Shown: positions 34,690-45,534, numbered from the stretch's first letter. The stretch is 64,000 nt of DNA from an uncultured Kordia sp. (GCF_947489565.1 NZ_CANLEA010000013.1:149969-213968), one strand, 5' to 3'. Program-made: numbers and translations. The notes: generated by a model from the letters alone, not told the origin.

Positions 34690-35904
34690 ATGATTTCAAA
34701 AAAGCAATCGCAAACAGAATTTATCATACTAATGGCATCATTAATGTCTATTGTAGCACTGTCTATTGATGCGATTTTACCTGCATTGGAATCCATCGGA
34801 GTTTCTATTGGAACCACAAATTCTAAAGACAATCAGAAGCTTATTACCATGATTTTCTTAGGTTTAGGTTTTGGACAATTGATTTTTGGTCCACTATCCG
34901 ACAGTATTGGTCGAAAACCCATCATTTACATGGGATTCATCCTGTTTGTATTGGCCAGTATTCTCTGTGTCTTTGCTCCCAATCTTGAAATCATGATTCT
35001 CGGACGTATTCTGCAAGGAATTGGACTTTCGGCGCCAAGAACGATCAGTATTGCCATGGTGCGCGATAGTTTTAGCGGTGATTACATGGCAAAAATCATG
35101 TCGTTTATTGTAGCCATATTCATCTTAGTTCCTGTGGTTGCGCCAGCATTAGGAAAACTTTTATTAGATCATTATGGTTGGAAAGCCATCTTTAATAGTC
35201 AACTAATTTTTGGAGCTTTGATCATGATTTGGCTCTGGAAACGACAACCCGAAACACTTCATCCAGAAAATCAAATAAAGATATCTAAAGATTTATTTAT
35301 CAATGGTTTAAAAGAATTTTTAAAATTCAAAACTTCCATTGCATTCACCTTAATTTCAGGATTAATTACAGGTTCGTTTATGGTGTACTTAAGTGCTTCA
35401 CAAGACATCTTCCATAAGCAATATGGTTTGGTGGAAGAGTTCCCATACATCTTTGCAGCTTTGGCCATTTCGGTAGGATTTGCGACATTTTTGAATGGAA
35501 CTTTTGTACTCAAGTATGGCATGTACAAAATGGTACGTGCATTTATGATTGCTTTTACGTCAATTCCGGTGATTTATTTGGCTTTTTTCTACGGTCAACC
35601 GAATCCTAGTGTGTATGTATTAGTTGGATTTTTTGGCATTCAGTTCTTCGCTATAGGTTTCCTTTTCGGGAATTTACGCTCGTTAGCCATGCAACCTGTT
35701 GGACATATTGCCGGCGTTGGTGCTGCCATTAACGGATTTGTATCTACGATCATGGCAGTTCCCATTGCAACCTACATCGGAAGCTTTATAGAAACGACAG
35801 CTTCTCCTCTATTTATTGGTTTTATGATCTGTGGATGCGCTTCAATCCTAATTCTTATGATTCTAAAAAAAGTGAATAAAACGGCTTCATTGTCAACAAC
35901 ATAG
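34690..35904 (+). CDS. Bcr/CflA-family multidrug efflux transporter (MFS)
   Basis: A 404-residue inner-membrane protein with about 12 hydrophobic helices. Motifs of the Bcr/CflA subgroup are visible: DAILPALESIG in helix 1, FGPLSDSIGRKPI as MFS motif A, RILQGIGLSAP, and MVRDSFSGDYMAK. It exports drugs such as bicyclomycin or chloramphenicol-like compounds, or natural metabolites, by proton antiport. No regulator adjacent. Confidence 0.9.
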   Translation: MISKKQSQTEFIILMASLMSIVALSIDAILPALESIGVSIGTTNSKDNQKLITMIFLGLGFGQLIFGPLSDSIGRKPIIYMGFILFVLASILCVFAPNLEIMILGRILQGIGLSAPRTISIAMVRDSFSGDYMAKIMSFIVAIFILVPVVAPALGKLLLDHYGWKAIFNSQLIFGALIMIWLWKRQPETLHPENQIKISKDLFINGLKEFLKFKTSIAFTLISGLITGSFMVYLSASQDIFHKQYGLVEEFPYIFAALAISVGFATFLNGTFVLKYGMYKMVRAFMIAFTSIPVIYLAFFYGQPNPSVYVLVGFFGIQFFAIGFLFGNLRSLAMQPVGHIAGVGAAINGFVSTIMAVPIATYIGSFIETTASPLFIGFMICGCASILILMILKKVNKTASLSTT

Positions 35905-35959
35905 TTTGTAAAAAAACAATCTTTTAACTAAGTTTACGGCAAAACCTCGATCAACCAAA

Positions 35960-38140
35960 ATGAAAAAGATAATTGTAGCGACTTTTTTAAGTCTATTTCT
36001 CTGTATCCCATTACTTCAAGCACAGCATTCTGTTGCACGCGATTGGAATGAAGAATTATTACATGCCATTCGTGGCGATTTCGCACGTCCCACAGTACAT
36101 GCACGAAACTTATTTCATAGTTCCATGGTCATGTATGACGCTTGGGCCATTTTTGATGCTACGGCAGAAACGGTATTTTTAGGAAAAACCTATGGTACAT
36201 ATACCAGTACTTTTAACGGAATTGCGCCGCCAACAGATGTAGAAGCTGCACGACATGAAGTTATTAGTTATGCCATGTATCGTTTGTTAACGCATCGTTT
36301 TGCCAATTCTCCAGGTGCTGCCACTTCCCTACCGAGTTTTCAAACATTATTTGAATCGTATGGATATGATGTCAATTTTATGTCTACGGATTACAGTTCC
36401 GGTTCGTATGCAGCATTGGGAAATCACTTAGCAGATGAAATTATTGCGTATGGAATGCAAGATGGTGCTAATGAGCAGAATGATTATGCCAATGAGCATT
36501 ATCAACCTGTAAATAGTCCATTGATTTTAGATTTGTACGAAGACACCAACGATATCAATCCAGATAAATGGCAACCATTAGCATTTGATGTTTATATTGA
36601 CCAAAGCGGAAATGTATTTCCATTAAATACACCACCTTTTTTAAGTCCAGAATGGGGAGAAGTCTACCCTTTTGCCTTAAAATATGATGATTTACAGATT
36701 ATCAATGAAGGATTTGACTGTTACGTTTACAGCGATCCAGGTCCGCCAGTATACATTCAAGAATCGAATGAAGATGGAATTGACGATCCGTATAAGTGGC
36801 ACTTTGCCTTAGTTTCGTTGTGGTCTTCACATTTAGATCCTGCCGATAATACCATGATCGATATTTCACCTGGCGCGATAGGAAACTTGCCTACAACAGC
36901 TTTTCCAGAAACCTTTGAAGAATACAAAGCCTTTTATGATATTATAAATGGTGGCGATCCTAGTACGGGACACGCCATCAATCCTGTGACGAATCTTCCC
37001 TATACACCACAAATGGTAAAAAGAGCAGATTATGCACGTGTATTGGCTGAATTTTGGGCAGACGGACCAGATTCTGAAACGCCTCCAGGACACTGGTTTA
37101 CCATTATGAACTATGTAAGTGATCATCCGTTAGTAGAAAAACGTTTAAACGGTTCAGGATCAATATTAGGGGATTTAGAATGGGATGTAAAATGTTATTT
37201 AGCGCTCGGTGGCGCGATGCATGATGCAGCCGTTAATACTTGGGGAATTAAAGGATATTACGATTATGTGCGACCAATTTCTGCCATTCGTTATATGGCA
37301 GGAAAAGGACAAAGTACCGATGCTTCCTTACCTAGTTACGATCCGCATGGTTTACCGTTGATTCCAAATTATATTGAATTGATAGAAACGGGCGATCCGT
37401 TAGCTGGAGATAGCGATGAAAATGTAGGGAAAGTAAAAGTATATGCTTGGAAAGGTCCAGATTATATCAACGATCCTACGCAAGATATTGCGGGTGTTGG
37501 TTGGATTTTAGCTAACAGATGGTGGCCATATCAACGCGGAACCTTTGTTACGCCGCCTTTTGCAGGATATTTATCAGGACATTCTACTTTTTCTAGAGCT
37601 GCCGCTGAAGTATTGACATTATTGACAGGAGACGAATTTTTCCCTGGCGGAATGGGAACGTTTGACATTCCACAAGATAACTTTTTAGTCTTCGAAAAAG
37701 GACCGAGTGCGCCATTTACATTGCAATGGGCAACCTATCGTGATGCTTCAGATCAAACAAGTTTATCAAGAATTTGGGGCGGAATTCATCCTCCAATTGA
37801 TGATATTCGTGGACGAATTATTGGTGCGCAAATTGGTGTAGAAGCTTTTACCAAAGCCAATGACTATTTTAGTGGTGTTTTGAGTACTGAAGCGTTTGAA
37901 ACTTCCTCCGTAAAAGTATATCCTGTACCATTCACAAATCAATTGACGATTCAAACAGAAAACGAGGAAATCTCAAAAGTAGATTTATACAGTATTGACG
38001 GACGTTTGCTGTTTACTGAAACGATCAATTCAAATCAAGAAACAATCAATTTACCGAACTTACAGACTGGAATTTATTTTATAAAAGGATATAATTCAAC
38101 AGGAAAAATTATGCTACAAGAAAAAGTGATTAAGAACTAG
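35960..38140 (+). CDS. Vanadium-haloperoxidase-like secreted protein with T9SS domain
   Basis: A 726-residue protein: signal peptide (1-22), an alpha-helical PAP2/vanadium haloperoxidase-type domain with candidate vanadate-pocket motifs YVRPISAIR, YLSGHSTFSR and SRIWGGIHPPIDDIRGR, and a C-terminal type A sorting domain (VYPVPFTNQLTI ... LQTGIYFIKGY). These match the Lys/Arg-Ser-Gly-His plus distal Arg-His arrangement of vanadium haloperoxidases and acid phosphatases. A phosphatase activity cannot be excluded. It would be secreted by T9SS and may act on extracellular substrates with H2O2 and halide. It lies downstream of the efflux gene with a 55-bp gap. Confidence 0.85.
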   Translation: MKKIIVATFLSLFLCIPLLQAQHSVARDWNEELLHAIRGDFARPTVHARNLFHSSMVMYDAWAIFDATAETVFLGKTYGTYTSTFNGIAPPTDVEAARHEVISYAMYRLLTHRFANSPGAATSLPSFQTLFESYGYDVNFMSTDYSSGSYAALGNHLADEIIAYGMQDGANEQNDYANEHYQPVNSPLILDLYEDTNDINPDKWQPLAFDVYIDQSGNVFPLNTPPFLSPEWGEVYPFALKYDDLQIINEGFDCYVYSDPGPPVYIQESNEDGIDDPYKWHFALVSLWSSHLDPADNTMIDISPGAIGNLPTTAFPETFEEYKAFYDIINGGDPSTGHAINPVTNLPYTPQMVKRADYARVLAEFWADGPDSETPPGHWFTIMNYVSDHPLVEKRLNGSGSILGDLEWDVKCYLALGGAMHDAAVNTWGIKGYYDYVRPISAIRYMAGKGQSTDASLPSYDPHGLPLIPNYIELIETGDPLAGDSDENVGKVKVYAWKGPDYINDPTQDIAGVGWILANRWWPYQRGTFVTPPFAGYLSGHSTFSRAAAEVLTLLTGDEFFPGGMGTFDIPQDNFLVFEKGPSAPFTLQWATYRDASDQTSLSRIWGGIHPPIDDIRGRIIGAQIGVEAFTKANDYFSGVLSTEAFETSSVKVYPVPFTNQLTIQTENEEISKVDLYSIDGRLLFTETINSNQETINLPNLQTGIYFIKGYNSTGKIMLQEKVIKN

Positions 38141-38203
38141 TCTTTGACCAATATTACATACTAAATCAATTGATTAACATAAAAAATTGCAGAGATACAT
38201 TAC

Positions 38204-38815
38204 ATGCAAGAATTGAAAACAGTTATAAAATTTGGCAATTGTAAGTTTGAAGGAGATTTTTTATCAGTAGCAAAAGGCGACGATCCGAATTTTATTCGCA
38301 ATTGCGAGAAAATAATTAAAAATCGAATCTGTCATTGGAATCCAATAGAATTATTTATTATTGGTATAGATACTACTTTTTGTAATGCTTCCATTAAATA
38401 TAAAAGTGATAGTTCAGATGTTTTTTCTTTTTGGAGTTCTGGTAATAAACTTAGAGTTACAAGCTATCATCCTAACATATATAGACCTTTTACAGAAATT
38501 TTTCTAAAAACGTATAAAGGATATGAGCAAAAGAATGATGTAAGTTATATTAAGAAAAGAAAAAGAGAAGAATATCGCTCATACGATTCAACTTACGGGG
38601 ATAAAGAACTTAACTATGATCCTATTGATGATGGACTTATCATTTATTATACTCGAAACACATTATCCAGAGACGAAGGCTCCATAATGTGTTTTTATAG
38701 ATTCTATGATGAATATAAAGCTATACTTATAAATTTGGGTAAAAATCTTCAGTGGAATGTTTCAGAATCGTGTGAAATTCCAATTACTGAAGTTCAGCAA
38801 ATTATTAATATATGA
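38204..38815 (+). CDS. Hypothetical cytoplasmic protein
   Basis: A 203-residue protein with no signal, membrane segment or recognisable domain. The middle has a charged stretch (SYIKKRKREEYRSYDS) and the C-terminus a beta-rich segment (IPITEVQQI). It follows the haloperoxidase gene by 63 bp and precedes an inverted-repeat element. Not recognised. Confidence 0.6.
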   Translation: MQELKTVIKFGNCKFEGDFLSVAKGDDPNFIRNCEKIIKNRICHWNPIELFIIGIDTTFCNASIKYKSDSSDVFSFWSSGNKLRVTSYHPNIYRPFTEIFLKTYKGYEQKNDVSYIKKRKREEYRSYDSTYGDKELNYDPIDDGLIIYYTRNTLSRDEGSIMCFYRFYDEYKAILINLGKNLQWNVSESCEIPITEVQQIINI

Positions 38816-38822
38816 TAATAAA

Positions 38823-38893
38823 TGTCAAATCGAACACAGATAAGATTCTGAAAAAATAGCTTTTCTAAGTTTCTCAACGGTGTTCGAAATGAC
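38823..38893. repeat. Inverted-repeat-bounded intergenic element, copy 2
   Basis: Starts TGTCAAATCGAACAC and ends GGTGTTCGAAATGAC, imperfect inverted ends (12 of 14 positions). Related to 13934-14052 and 60791-60964 through the core GTCAnnTCGA. Sits between convergent genes and could also aid termination. Confidence 0.55.
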
Positions 38894-38941
38894 TACAACT
38901 GATTTTTGAATGTAATCAATTGTTTTTGAATAAACCTTATG

Positions 38942-41869
38942 TTATTTAGGTCTTTCAGCTTCTAAACGAAGTCCAAATCCTCCTAATTGTAAACTAGACA
39001 TGTTTTCTTCTATCAGTACGAGTTCTATTCCATCTTTTCCTGGTTTGTCGCTAAACTCTGTTCCAATAACAACAGGTGTTAATCGTCCATTAATCATAGG
39101 TACATTTATAATTAATCGAGATTCTCTCGTATAAAAATAAGTCTGTCCATTTTTAGATTTCACCTTTGCATTCGCCTTTTTACAAGCATTCTGTTCTATC
39201 ATCAATAGTTCATTATATTCTCTATATGATGGATTTTTTCGAAGCAGTTCCAATACCGTTTTTTCAACACGTTCATCTAAGAAACGAATCCAAATGGCAC
39301 TCTTTTTAGGTAATTTTCCTTTGTGTAATACCAAACGTTTCATGGTCGATTTATCTTCTGCATTTCCAACAACTCCGGTAGCTTCATACGTATCATCAGT
39401 ACTGTCATCCGTATAATCGATGGTAATATTTCGTTGTCCAAGATTGGAATTATCAATAACTAAGTTTCCTGATGGAGTTGGTCCCGTATGTGGTGAAACT
39501 TCAGCTAAAAGACACGGATGCCAAGAAGTTGCTCCTACAGTTTCCGGCGGAACCATTGCTGCTGGCCATTGGAAATCATAAATAATTTCATCGCCACTAG
39601 CTTGTGTCGTTACAAACTCCTCTCCTATCAAGTACGTTCCTTGTACTAAAGGGTTTGGAATAGGATCTCCTGGATTTCCTGTTGGAATGAAATCTGTTGG
39701 ATATACAAATTGCGATCCTGCGAAATGCGATAAATATAATCTGACATAAAAATTAGAAGAAGCTGTTGTTCCTGCATTTTTTACGCGAACACGTACCCAA
39801 TTGTCTGAACCTGAGATTGCATTTTGATTTGGAGGATTGACTCCATACGCTGGATCGGCTAATCCTTCTACGGCCGGATCCGCATTTCTAATCCAAATAT
39901 CTGGACTTCTCCAAAAAGTTCCTCCTGTCGGTACTACAGATCCGTCGTCAGACAGATTGTCTCTAATCACAAGATTCACGGCTCCTGTATCAAAATCATT
40001 AGCGGCTTGTACTGCAGCCAGAATATCTAAGCGTCCAAAACCATACCATTGGCTAAAACCGCCAACCCATTGTCCAACAGGATCTACATTGGCGCCATCA
40101 ATCACTACGGCTGTGTTTCTAAGAATATCTCTTAGGTTAATCCAGGTTAATTGTGGTTCAACAGATAGCATTAATGCAGCTGCAGCGGCTACGGTTGGAG
40201 CTGCGGCAGAAGTTCCTCCAAATGTTTGTGTTCCTCCTACATCATCAAGAGAAGGTGCATCGTGACCTTGTGCACAAATGTCTATTTCTGGACCAAAATT
40301 AGACGTAAATCTCAATACTTCAACGCCTGCTCCGTTAGGTTGTAACGAATTAGAAATGGCCAATGTTCGTGGATGTGCAGCAAAGGTTCTCACTCCAGTA
40401 ATTGCTTGACCACCATTTCCAGCAGAATATACGACCAATGTTCCCAATCCTCCACGACCGTAAGTGCTTAAGTATTCAAAAGTGTCGTCCATGATACCAG
40501 ATAAAGCCAATCCGTCTGAACCATGAGAGCAGGATATAATATCTGCTGGATTAGGAATTGGTTCCGCTGGCCAACCTGCAGTAGTATTACCTGTTGTAAA
40601 ACCAGCTGCCCATAATAATATATCTCCATAATTAACGGAACTTACATTCACTCTTTCTAAACCTATTTGATGTGTATTAGGCGCGATTCCTGCTACTGCC
40701 GAATTGTTATCCGTTAATGCAGCAATGATTCCATAAACGCCCATACCATGATCCGAAAACGGAGTATATCCAGGGACGGTACATTGTTGCATGCCCGAAA
40801 AATCGAAACATTGTGATAATTGTGGATTTCCATCCGTAAGGTTTCCGCCAATATCTGGATGATCGATATCAATTCCTCTATCTAACGAACATACGGTTAC
40901 ATTGGTACTTCCTAAAGTAATATTTGGATCAATGCCATTCAAAAATTGCCAAGCTTGATCTGCATTTTGGAGTGTCAGATTAGCTTGTGTGCCATACAAT
41001 GCATCATTTGGTGGATCGGCAGGAAATACATCGTCGGTAATTTCTGCGATAATATCTGGTTCAGCGTACTTAACAATGTCTTTTTCATACCAAGATTCCA
41101 TCAATTCCAGATGCGATTTCCAGTTTCCTTTCAAAAATTCAATCAAAAAAGCATTTCCAGCTTGAATAAACTTTCTTAAAATACGTCCGCCAGTTTTTTC
41201 TACGAGCGCATTGATATCTTTAGGCTTCATGTGATTTTTAAATCGAACCACAAAACGGTGATCAATTAACTTGATTTGATCTTTGCCCAAATCAACAGGA
41301 ATACCAACTCTAACATCTCTTTCCAAGAATTTAGGCGCATTGGCTCTAATTTTATCTAGATCTTTAGGGTTTCTTAATTTAAACATCCATATAGCGCCAT
41401 CGCCAGCAATGTTTGTTCCTTTTTCATTTTTAAGTTTGTATGGCTTTAGCTTAAACTGTTTACAAACTCTATCAATGGCTCTTTTTGACTCTTTTTCAGA
41501 AGGAGGTTTTATTTCAAATGTGAATCCTACGAGACTTTCTTCTGGTTGGAAAGGAACGCGATTTTGTCCCATGCGATACGATGGCCATCCTTTTTTTCCT
41601 AGATAAATAGGTGTAATTTCATTTCTTCCAGTGACTTCAAGCATTCTTGGAGGTGCTATCATATCATTCGCTGTCACAGAAATTTTATAATTTCCTTTAA
41701 GCATTTCGCCTTTATAGAGGTTTTTTCCTTTTACTCGTTTCAGTCGCGTTCTTCCCAAACGTACTAATGCTTCTTTTTCATAAGGTTTCCCTCCTGGATT
41801 ATGGAGTGAAATGTGAATACTAACTTTCTCTGGTTTCTTTAGATTTTTCAGGTTTTTTTTTGATTTCAT
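38942..41869 (-). CDS. S8 (subtilisin-type) serine protease without signal peptide
   Basis: A 975-residue protein. The catalytic triad is complete: Asp330 (CSLDRGIDIDHPDI), His374 (FSDHGMGVYG), Ser554 (FGGTSAAAPTVAA), with Asn485 (YSAGNGGQ) as the oxyanion residue. The N-terminal 300 residues are basic and probably a pro- or binding domain (RFVVRFKNHMKPKDINALV resembles an inhibitor-I9-like propeptide). A beta-rich region (~620-800) follows the protease domain and the C-terminus lacks a T9SS signature. There is no evident signal peptide at the N-terminus (MKSKKNLKNLKKPEKVS), so the cellular location is uncertain; it may be intracellular or exported by another route. Confidence 0.85.
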   Translation of the reverse strand: MKSKKNLKNLKKPEKVSIHISLHNPGGKPYEKEALVRLGRTRLKRVKGKNLYKGEMLKGNYKISVTANDMIAPPRMLEVTGRNEITPIYLGKKGWPSYRMGQNRVPFQPEESLVGFTFEIKPPSEKESKRAIDRVCKQFKLKPYKLKNEKGTNIAGDGAIWMFKLRNPKDLDKIRANAPKFLERDVRVGIPVDLGKDQIKLIDHRFVVRFKNHMKPKDINALVEKTGGRILRKFIQAGNAFLIEFLKGNWKSHLELMESWYEKDIVKYAEPDIIAEITDDVFPADPPNDALYGTQANLTLQNADQAWQFLNGIDPNITLGSTNVTVCSLDRGIDIDHPDIGGNLTDGNPQLSQCFDFSGMQQCTVPGYTPFSDHGMGVYGIIAALTDNNSAVAGIAPNTHQIGLERVNVSSVNYGDILLWAAGFTTGNTTAGWPAEPIPNPADIISCSHGSDGLALSGIMDDTFEYLSTYGRGGLGTLVVYSAGNGGQAITGVRTFAAHPRTLAISNSLQPNGAGVEVLRFTSNFGPEIDICAQGHDAPSLDDVGGTQTFGGTSAAAPTVAAAAALMLSVEPQLTWINLRDILRNTAVVIDGANVDPVGQWVGGFSQWYGFGRLDILAAVQAANDFDTGAVNLVIRDNLSDDGSVVPTGGTFWRSPDIWIRNADPAVEGLADPAYGVNPPNQNAISGSDNWVRVRVKNAGTTASSNFYVRLYLSHFAGSQFVYPTDFIPTGNPGDPIPNPLVQGTYLIGEEFVTTQASGDEIIYDFQWPAAMVPPETVGATSWHPCLLAEVSPHTGPTPSGNLVIDNSNLGQRNITIDYTDDSTDDTYEATGVVGNAEDKSTMKRLVLHKGKLPKKSAIWIRFLDERVEKTVLELLRKNPSYREYNELLMIEQNACKKANAKVKSKNGQTYFYTRESRLIINVPMINGRLTPVVIGTEFSDKPGKDGIELVLIEENMSSLQLGGFGLRLEAERPK

Positions 41870-42103
41870 ACGGTCTTTTTAGGTTTATTAATGTCATTAA
41901 AAAACTATGCCTAGCGTAGGAATAATTTTCTAAGACTACCAATGTAGACTGCTAATCGTTTAAAGTAAAGAGTTGTTTCACTCTTATTACAAGTGTAATG
42001 TCCTGAATTTCAACAGGGTTTTTCCTGTTTTTGATATATTCATGAAGTCGTTTAGGCTGATTTGAAGAAGCGAAATTAGAATGTCATTTCTGAAAAATAG
42101 CGG

Positions 42104-42139
42104 CATAAAAAAAGCCCCATCAGTTATTGATGGGGCTTT
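42104..42139 (-). terminator. Strong terminator of the cold-shock gene
   Basis: A perfect 12-bp stem, AAAGCCCCATCA (42111-42122) with TGATGGGGCTTT (42128-42139), 5-nt loop. On the minus strand it is followed by seven T (A tract 42104-42110). It lies 22 nt after the stop of the cold-shock gene. Confidence 0.9.
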
Positions 42140-42160
42140 GTAAAACTTGAAGTATATGTA

Positions 42161-42352
42161 TTAGATAACTTTTACGTTTACTGCGTTTAAACCTTTTCTT
42201 CCTTCTTGTAGATCGAATTCAACTTCATCACCTTCGCGAATCTCATCGATTAAACCTGAAATGTGAACAAAATGTTCTTTGTTTGAACCTTCTTCCGTTA
42301 CGAAACCAAATCCTTTAGCGTCGTTGAAAAATTTTACTGTTCCTCTACTCAT
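42161..42352 (-). CDS. Cold-shock protein, CspA family
   Basis: A 63-residue single cold-shock domain with RNP1 KGFGFV and RNP2 FVHIS, i.e. single-stranded nucleic acid binding and RNA chaperone. It starts with MSRGTVKFFN as usual in Bacteroidota. The 256-nt upstream gap contains a palindrome GATAGTG-T-CACTATT (42414-42428), a possible regulator site, and would give a long leader like other csp mRNAs. Followed by a strong terminator. Monocistronic. Confidence 0.95.
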   Translation of the reverse strand: MSRGTVKFFNDAKGFGFVTEEGSNKEHFVHISGLIDEIREGDEVEFDLQEGRKGLNAVNVKVI

Positions 42353-42608
42353 TGTAATATATTTAATTTTTTAATAATACTTATACACAGTCAATTACTA
42401 TGCCAAGAATCAAGATAGTGTCACTATTTCAGTATTTTAATGGATTTCTTCCAAAGTTGCTTGTTAGTGATCAGCTTATGTCAGTAAAATTTACCAAGTA
42501 AATTGGTTTCGGTAGATTAATTAACTTGTCATGACAATTAACGATTGATCTTTGTCATGCTATTTTACAATCTAAGAAAGTCTAAAAATCTAACAGTTTT
42601 AAGTCAGT

Positions 42609-43829
42609 CTAACCAATAACTTCGCTCTCAAATACAACATTTCCTGCCAACGTTTTATGTACAGGACATTTTGCAGCAATTTCTTTTAAGCGTTGTTTCT
42701 GCTCGTCTGAGAGGTTTCCAATGAATTTTAATTTTTTGGTGATAAAATCTACACGTGCAGGTTTTTCAAGTTCAATTCCTAATTCCGTATTTTTCTTTTT
42801 ACTGTGAGAAATATACACGAATACTTCTTGTAAATCCCATCCTTTACGATTGGCATACATTTTTAGTGTCATGGTCGTACAAGCTGCCAATCCTGCATAT
42901 AATAGTTGATATGGCGAAGGTCCAAAGTCATCTCCACCAACTGAAATAGGTTCGTCAGCAATGAGACTATGATTTTTCATCTGAATTTTTGTGGTAAAAT
43001 TATCTTCCACTAAATTCAAATGTCCAATCAATTGTTCGCCTTCCGTATCTAACATGGTGTTTTCTTGCTTTGGAAAATAACGTTCTACCCACGATCCTAT
43101 CATGTTTCCGGCATAACGACTGTCACGTTCATTCATCAATAAATGATCGGCATTATCGAGCGAGACAAAACTTTTCGGATGATGCGCGTTGACATATAAT
43201 TGCTTCGCATTTTCAATTCCCACAATAGCGTCAATCGGCGAATGCAGAATTAATAATGGTTTGCGTAAGTTTTTTACAATTGCAGGAAGATCTGTTTTGT
43301 CAAAATCGCTCACAAAATCTTTATTAATCACAAAAGGTCTTCCTCCAATATTTACCTGTACATCAGCATCTTCTTGTACTTTATGAATATCGTGTGAAAA
43401 CAAGTGCTTTACGTGACTTACTGTGGCAGGCGCTCCAATTGTGGCCACCGCTTTGATATCTTTCAATTGAGAAGCTGCAACTAATACGGCAGCGCCACCA
43501 AGAGAATGTCCTACTAATAAACTTGGTACTTCAAAGTTGGTTTTCATGTATTCATGAACTGAAACTAAATCTTCTACATTTCCTGAAAAATGACTTTCTG
43601 CAAATTCACCTTCACTCCTACCCAAACCTGTAAAATCAAATCGAACTACACCAAAACCGTGCGTGGTTAAGGTTCTACTGATGTTTTTTACCGCATTTAA
43701 AGAGCTGCTACAGGTAAAACAATGTGCAAAAATGGCGTAATAATGCGGTTTTTGATTGGCTGGCAATTCTAAATAAGCATTTAAATTGTGGCCTTTTTGA
43801 TTCTGTATTTTGAGTTTGGTACTTTTCAT
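42609..43829 (-). CDS. Alpha/beta hydrolase fused to OsmC-like domain
   Basis: A 406-residue fusion. Residues 1-250 are an alpha/beta hydrolase: nucleophile Ser in [10 protein letters not shown], Asp in SPIDAIVG, His in DNADHLLM. The remaining ~145 residues are an OsmC/Ohr-type domain with the two conserved cysteines in [10 protein letters not shown] and AKCPVHKTL, which normally reduce organic hydroperoxides. This hydrolase-OsmC arrangement is common in bacteria. It may remove peroxidised esters. It is followed on the same strand, 63 nt away, by selO upstream of it, both linked to redox defence. Confidence 0.9.
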   Translation of the reverse strand: MKSTKLKIQNQKGHNLNAYLELPANQKPHYYAIFAHCFTCSSSLNAVKNISRTLTTHGFGVVRFDFTGLGRSEGEFAESHFSGNVEDLVSVHEYMKTNFEVPSLLVGHSLGGAAVLVAASQLKDIKAVATIGAPATVSHVKHLFSHDIHKVQEDADVQVNIGGRPFVINKDFVSDFDKTDLPAIVKNLRKPLLILHSPIDAIVGIENAKQLYVNAHHPKSFVSLDNADHLLMNERDSRYAGNMIGSWVERYFPKQENTMLDTEGEQLIGHLNLVEDNFTTKIQMKNHSLIADEPISVGGDDFGPSPYQLLYAGLAACTTMTLKMYANRKGWDLQEVFVYISHSKKKNTELGIELEKPARVDFITKKLKFIGNLSDEQKQRLKEIAAKCPVHKTLAGNVVFESEVIG

Positions 43830-43892
43830 AAGTCTGTTATATTCTTCAACTGTATTATTGATAACAGTTTAGTACGTTAAAATTATAAAACA

Positions 43893-45455
43893 TTACGAAC
43901 TGCAAGAAAGCATAGAACAACCAACTTTATGTCGTGCCCATTCAGGACGTTTGACATACCATTTTTCATATTCTGGTTGTTCGTTGTACGGACGCTTTAA
44001 GACTTCGTATAATTCTTCAATGACCGTGTAATCTCCTTTGTTTGCAGCATCAATGGCGAGTTGTGCCATGTAATTTCGCAATACAAATTTCGGATTGACT
44101 TCATACATTTTGAATTTTCGAGTTTCGTCTCTGTCTTCTTCTTGTTGTAAGAAATCGATATATGTGGTAAACCATTTGAGCCAAGCACTTGTGGTTCCGC
44201 CAGCCAATTCTATAGGTTTGTAAAACGATTTATGTATTTTTTGAAATGCTTCTGCAGCTGTATTTTTCTTTTGAATGCGAGGCAATTCGCGGAAAAATAT
44301 GGTCATGTCCGTTTCTGTCAATTGTAAATTTTGTTCTAAATCTTCAATCAGTTGTTCAACTTCCGCACTTCTTTGTGTCAAACCGATTTTTTGTGACATC
44401 ATTTCCACATATTTCTGATCAAAACGTTGCTGATATCCTTCCAAGATGTCTTCTAAAGGTTTGGCATCTTCAATCAAAGGATATAAGGCATTTGCCAATT
44501 GCACCAGATTCCACAACGTGATTCCTGGTTGATTTCCATACGCATATCGATGATTTCTACTATCGGTTGTGTTTGGTGTCCAATTTGGTTCATATCCTTC
44601 CAACCAACCATACGGACCGTAATCAATGGTCAATCCTAAAATGGACATATTGTCTGTATTCATTACGCCATGTACAAAACCGACACGTTGCCAGTGTACT
44701 ACCATTTCTAACGAGTTGTCTACTACTTTTTGAAAGAACGCAACGTACTTTTCTTTTCCTTCTGTTTGGATGTCTTTATGAAAATTTCGAATCGTATAAT
44801 CCGCTAAATTTTTAAGATTTTTATGATCTTTTCGCGCTGTCAATATTTGAAAGTTTCCAAAACGTACAAAACTTGGAGATACTCTACAGACTACGGCTCC
44901 TTTTTCGTATTCTTGATTGCCGTCGTACAACATATCACGCATGACTTCATCACCTGTAAGCATTAATGACAAAGAACGTGTTGTGGGAACGCCTAAATAA
45001 TGCATGGCTTCACTACATAAATGTTCACGAATAGAAGAACGTAATACTGCAAAACCATCTGCTGTACGCGAATATGGCGTCTCTCCTGCTCCTTTGAGTT
45101 GCAATGCCCAATGTTGTCCGTTTGATCGAACTTCTGCCAAATTGATGGCTCTTCCATCACCTAATTGTCCTGCCCAATGTCCAAATTGATGTCCGCCATA
45201 ACACATGGCAAATGGATTTGTTTTTGGGTAGACTGTTTTTCCTGAAAAGACATTCAAAAAGTCTTCAGAATTTGTGTCGCGTTCCAAATCGAGCATTTCT
45301 GCGACTTCATCAGCAACGTGAATTAGTTTGGGATTCGATGGAATTCGTGGTGTTACATACGAATAACAGGCTTCAAATACTTTACGTCGTGTATTGTTTT
45401 TGTTTGGATCGGCTGGTAATTCTTTGTTGAAGGTATCTTTTATATTGAGTTTCAT
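43893..45455 (-). CDS. selO: Protein adenylyltransferase SelO (UPF0061, YdiU)
   Basis: A 520-residue pseudokinase-fold AMPylase, full length. Family motifs: GDGRAINLAEV, LQLKGAGETPYSRTADGF, FVHGVMNTDNMSILGLTIDYGP with the metal-binding Asn-Asp, and a C-terminal SCSS tail with cysteines (selenocysteine in animal homologues). SelO AMPylates proteins in the response to oxidative stress. It is upstream of the hydrolase-OsmC gene on the same strand, which may share a redox role. Confidence 0.95.
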   Translation of the reverse strand: MKLNIKDTFNKELPADPNKNNTRRKVFEACYSYVTPRIPSNPKLIHVADEVAEMLDLERDTNSEDFLNVFSGKTVYPKTNPFAMCYGGHQFGHWAGQLGDGRAINLAEVRSNGQHWALQLKGAGETPYSRTADGFAVLRSSIREHLCSEAMHYLGVPTTRSLSLMLTGDEVMRDMLYDGNQEYEKGAVVCRVSPSFVRFGNFQILTARKDHKNLKNLADYTIRNFHKDIQTEGKEKYVAFFQKVVDNSLEMVVHWQRVGFVHGVMNTDNMSILGLTIDYGPYGWLEGYEPNWTPNTTDSRNHRYAYGNQPGITLWNLVQLANALYPLIEDAKPLEDILEGYQQRFDQKYVEMMSQKIGLTQRSAEVEQLIEDLEQNLQLTETDMTIFFRELPRIQKKNTAAEAFQKIHKSFYKPIELAGGTTSAWLKWFTTYIDFLQQEEDRDETRKFKMYEVNPKFVLRNYMAQLAIDAANKGDYTVIEELYEVLKRPYNEQPEYEKWYVKRPEWARHKVGCSMLSCSS

Positions 45456-45534
45456 TCTCTAGCAATTCTTTAGTATGTAAAGATACTAAGATTGTTCTGA
45501 TTTCTCATTAGATATCGTAGACGAAGTATATGGT

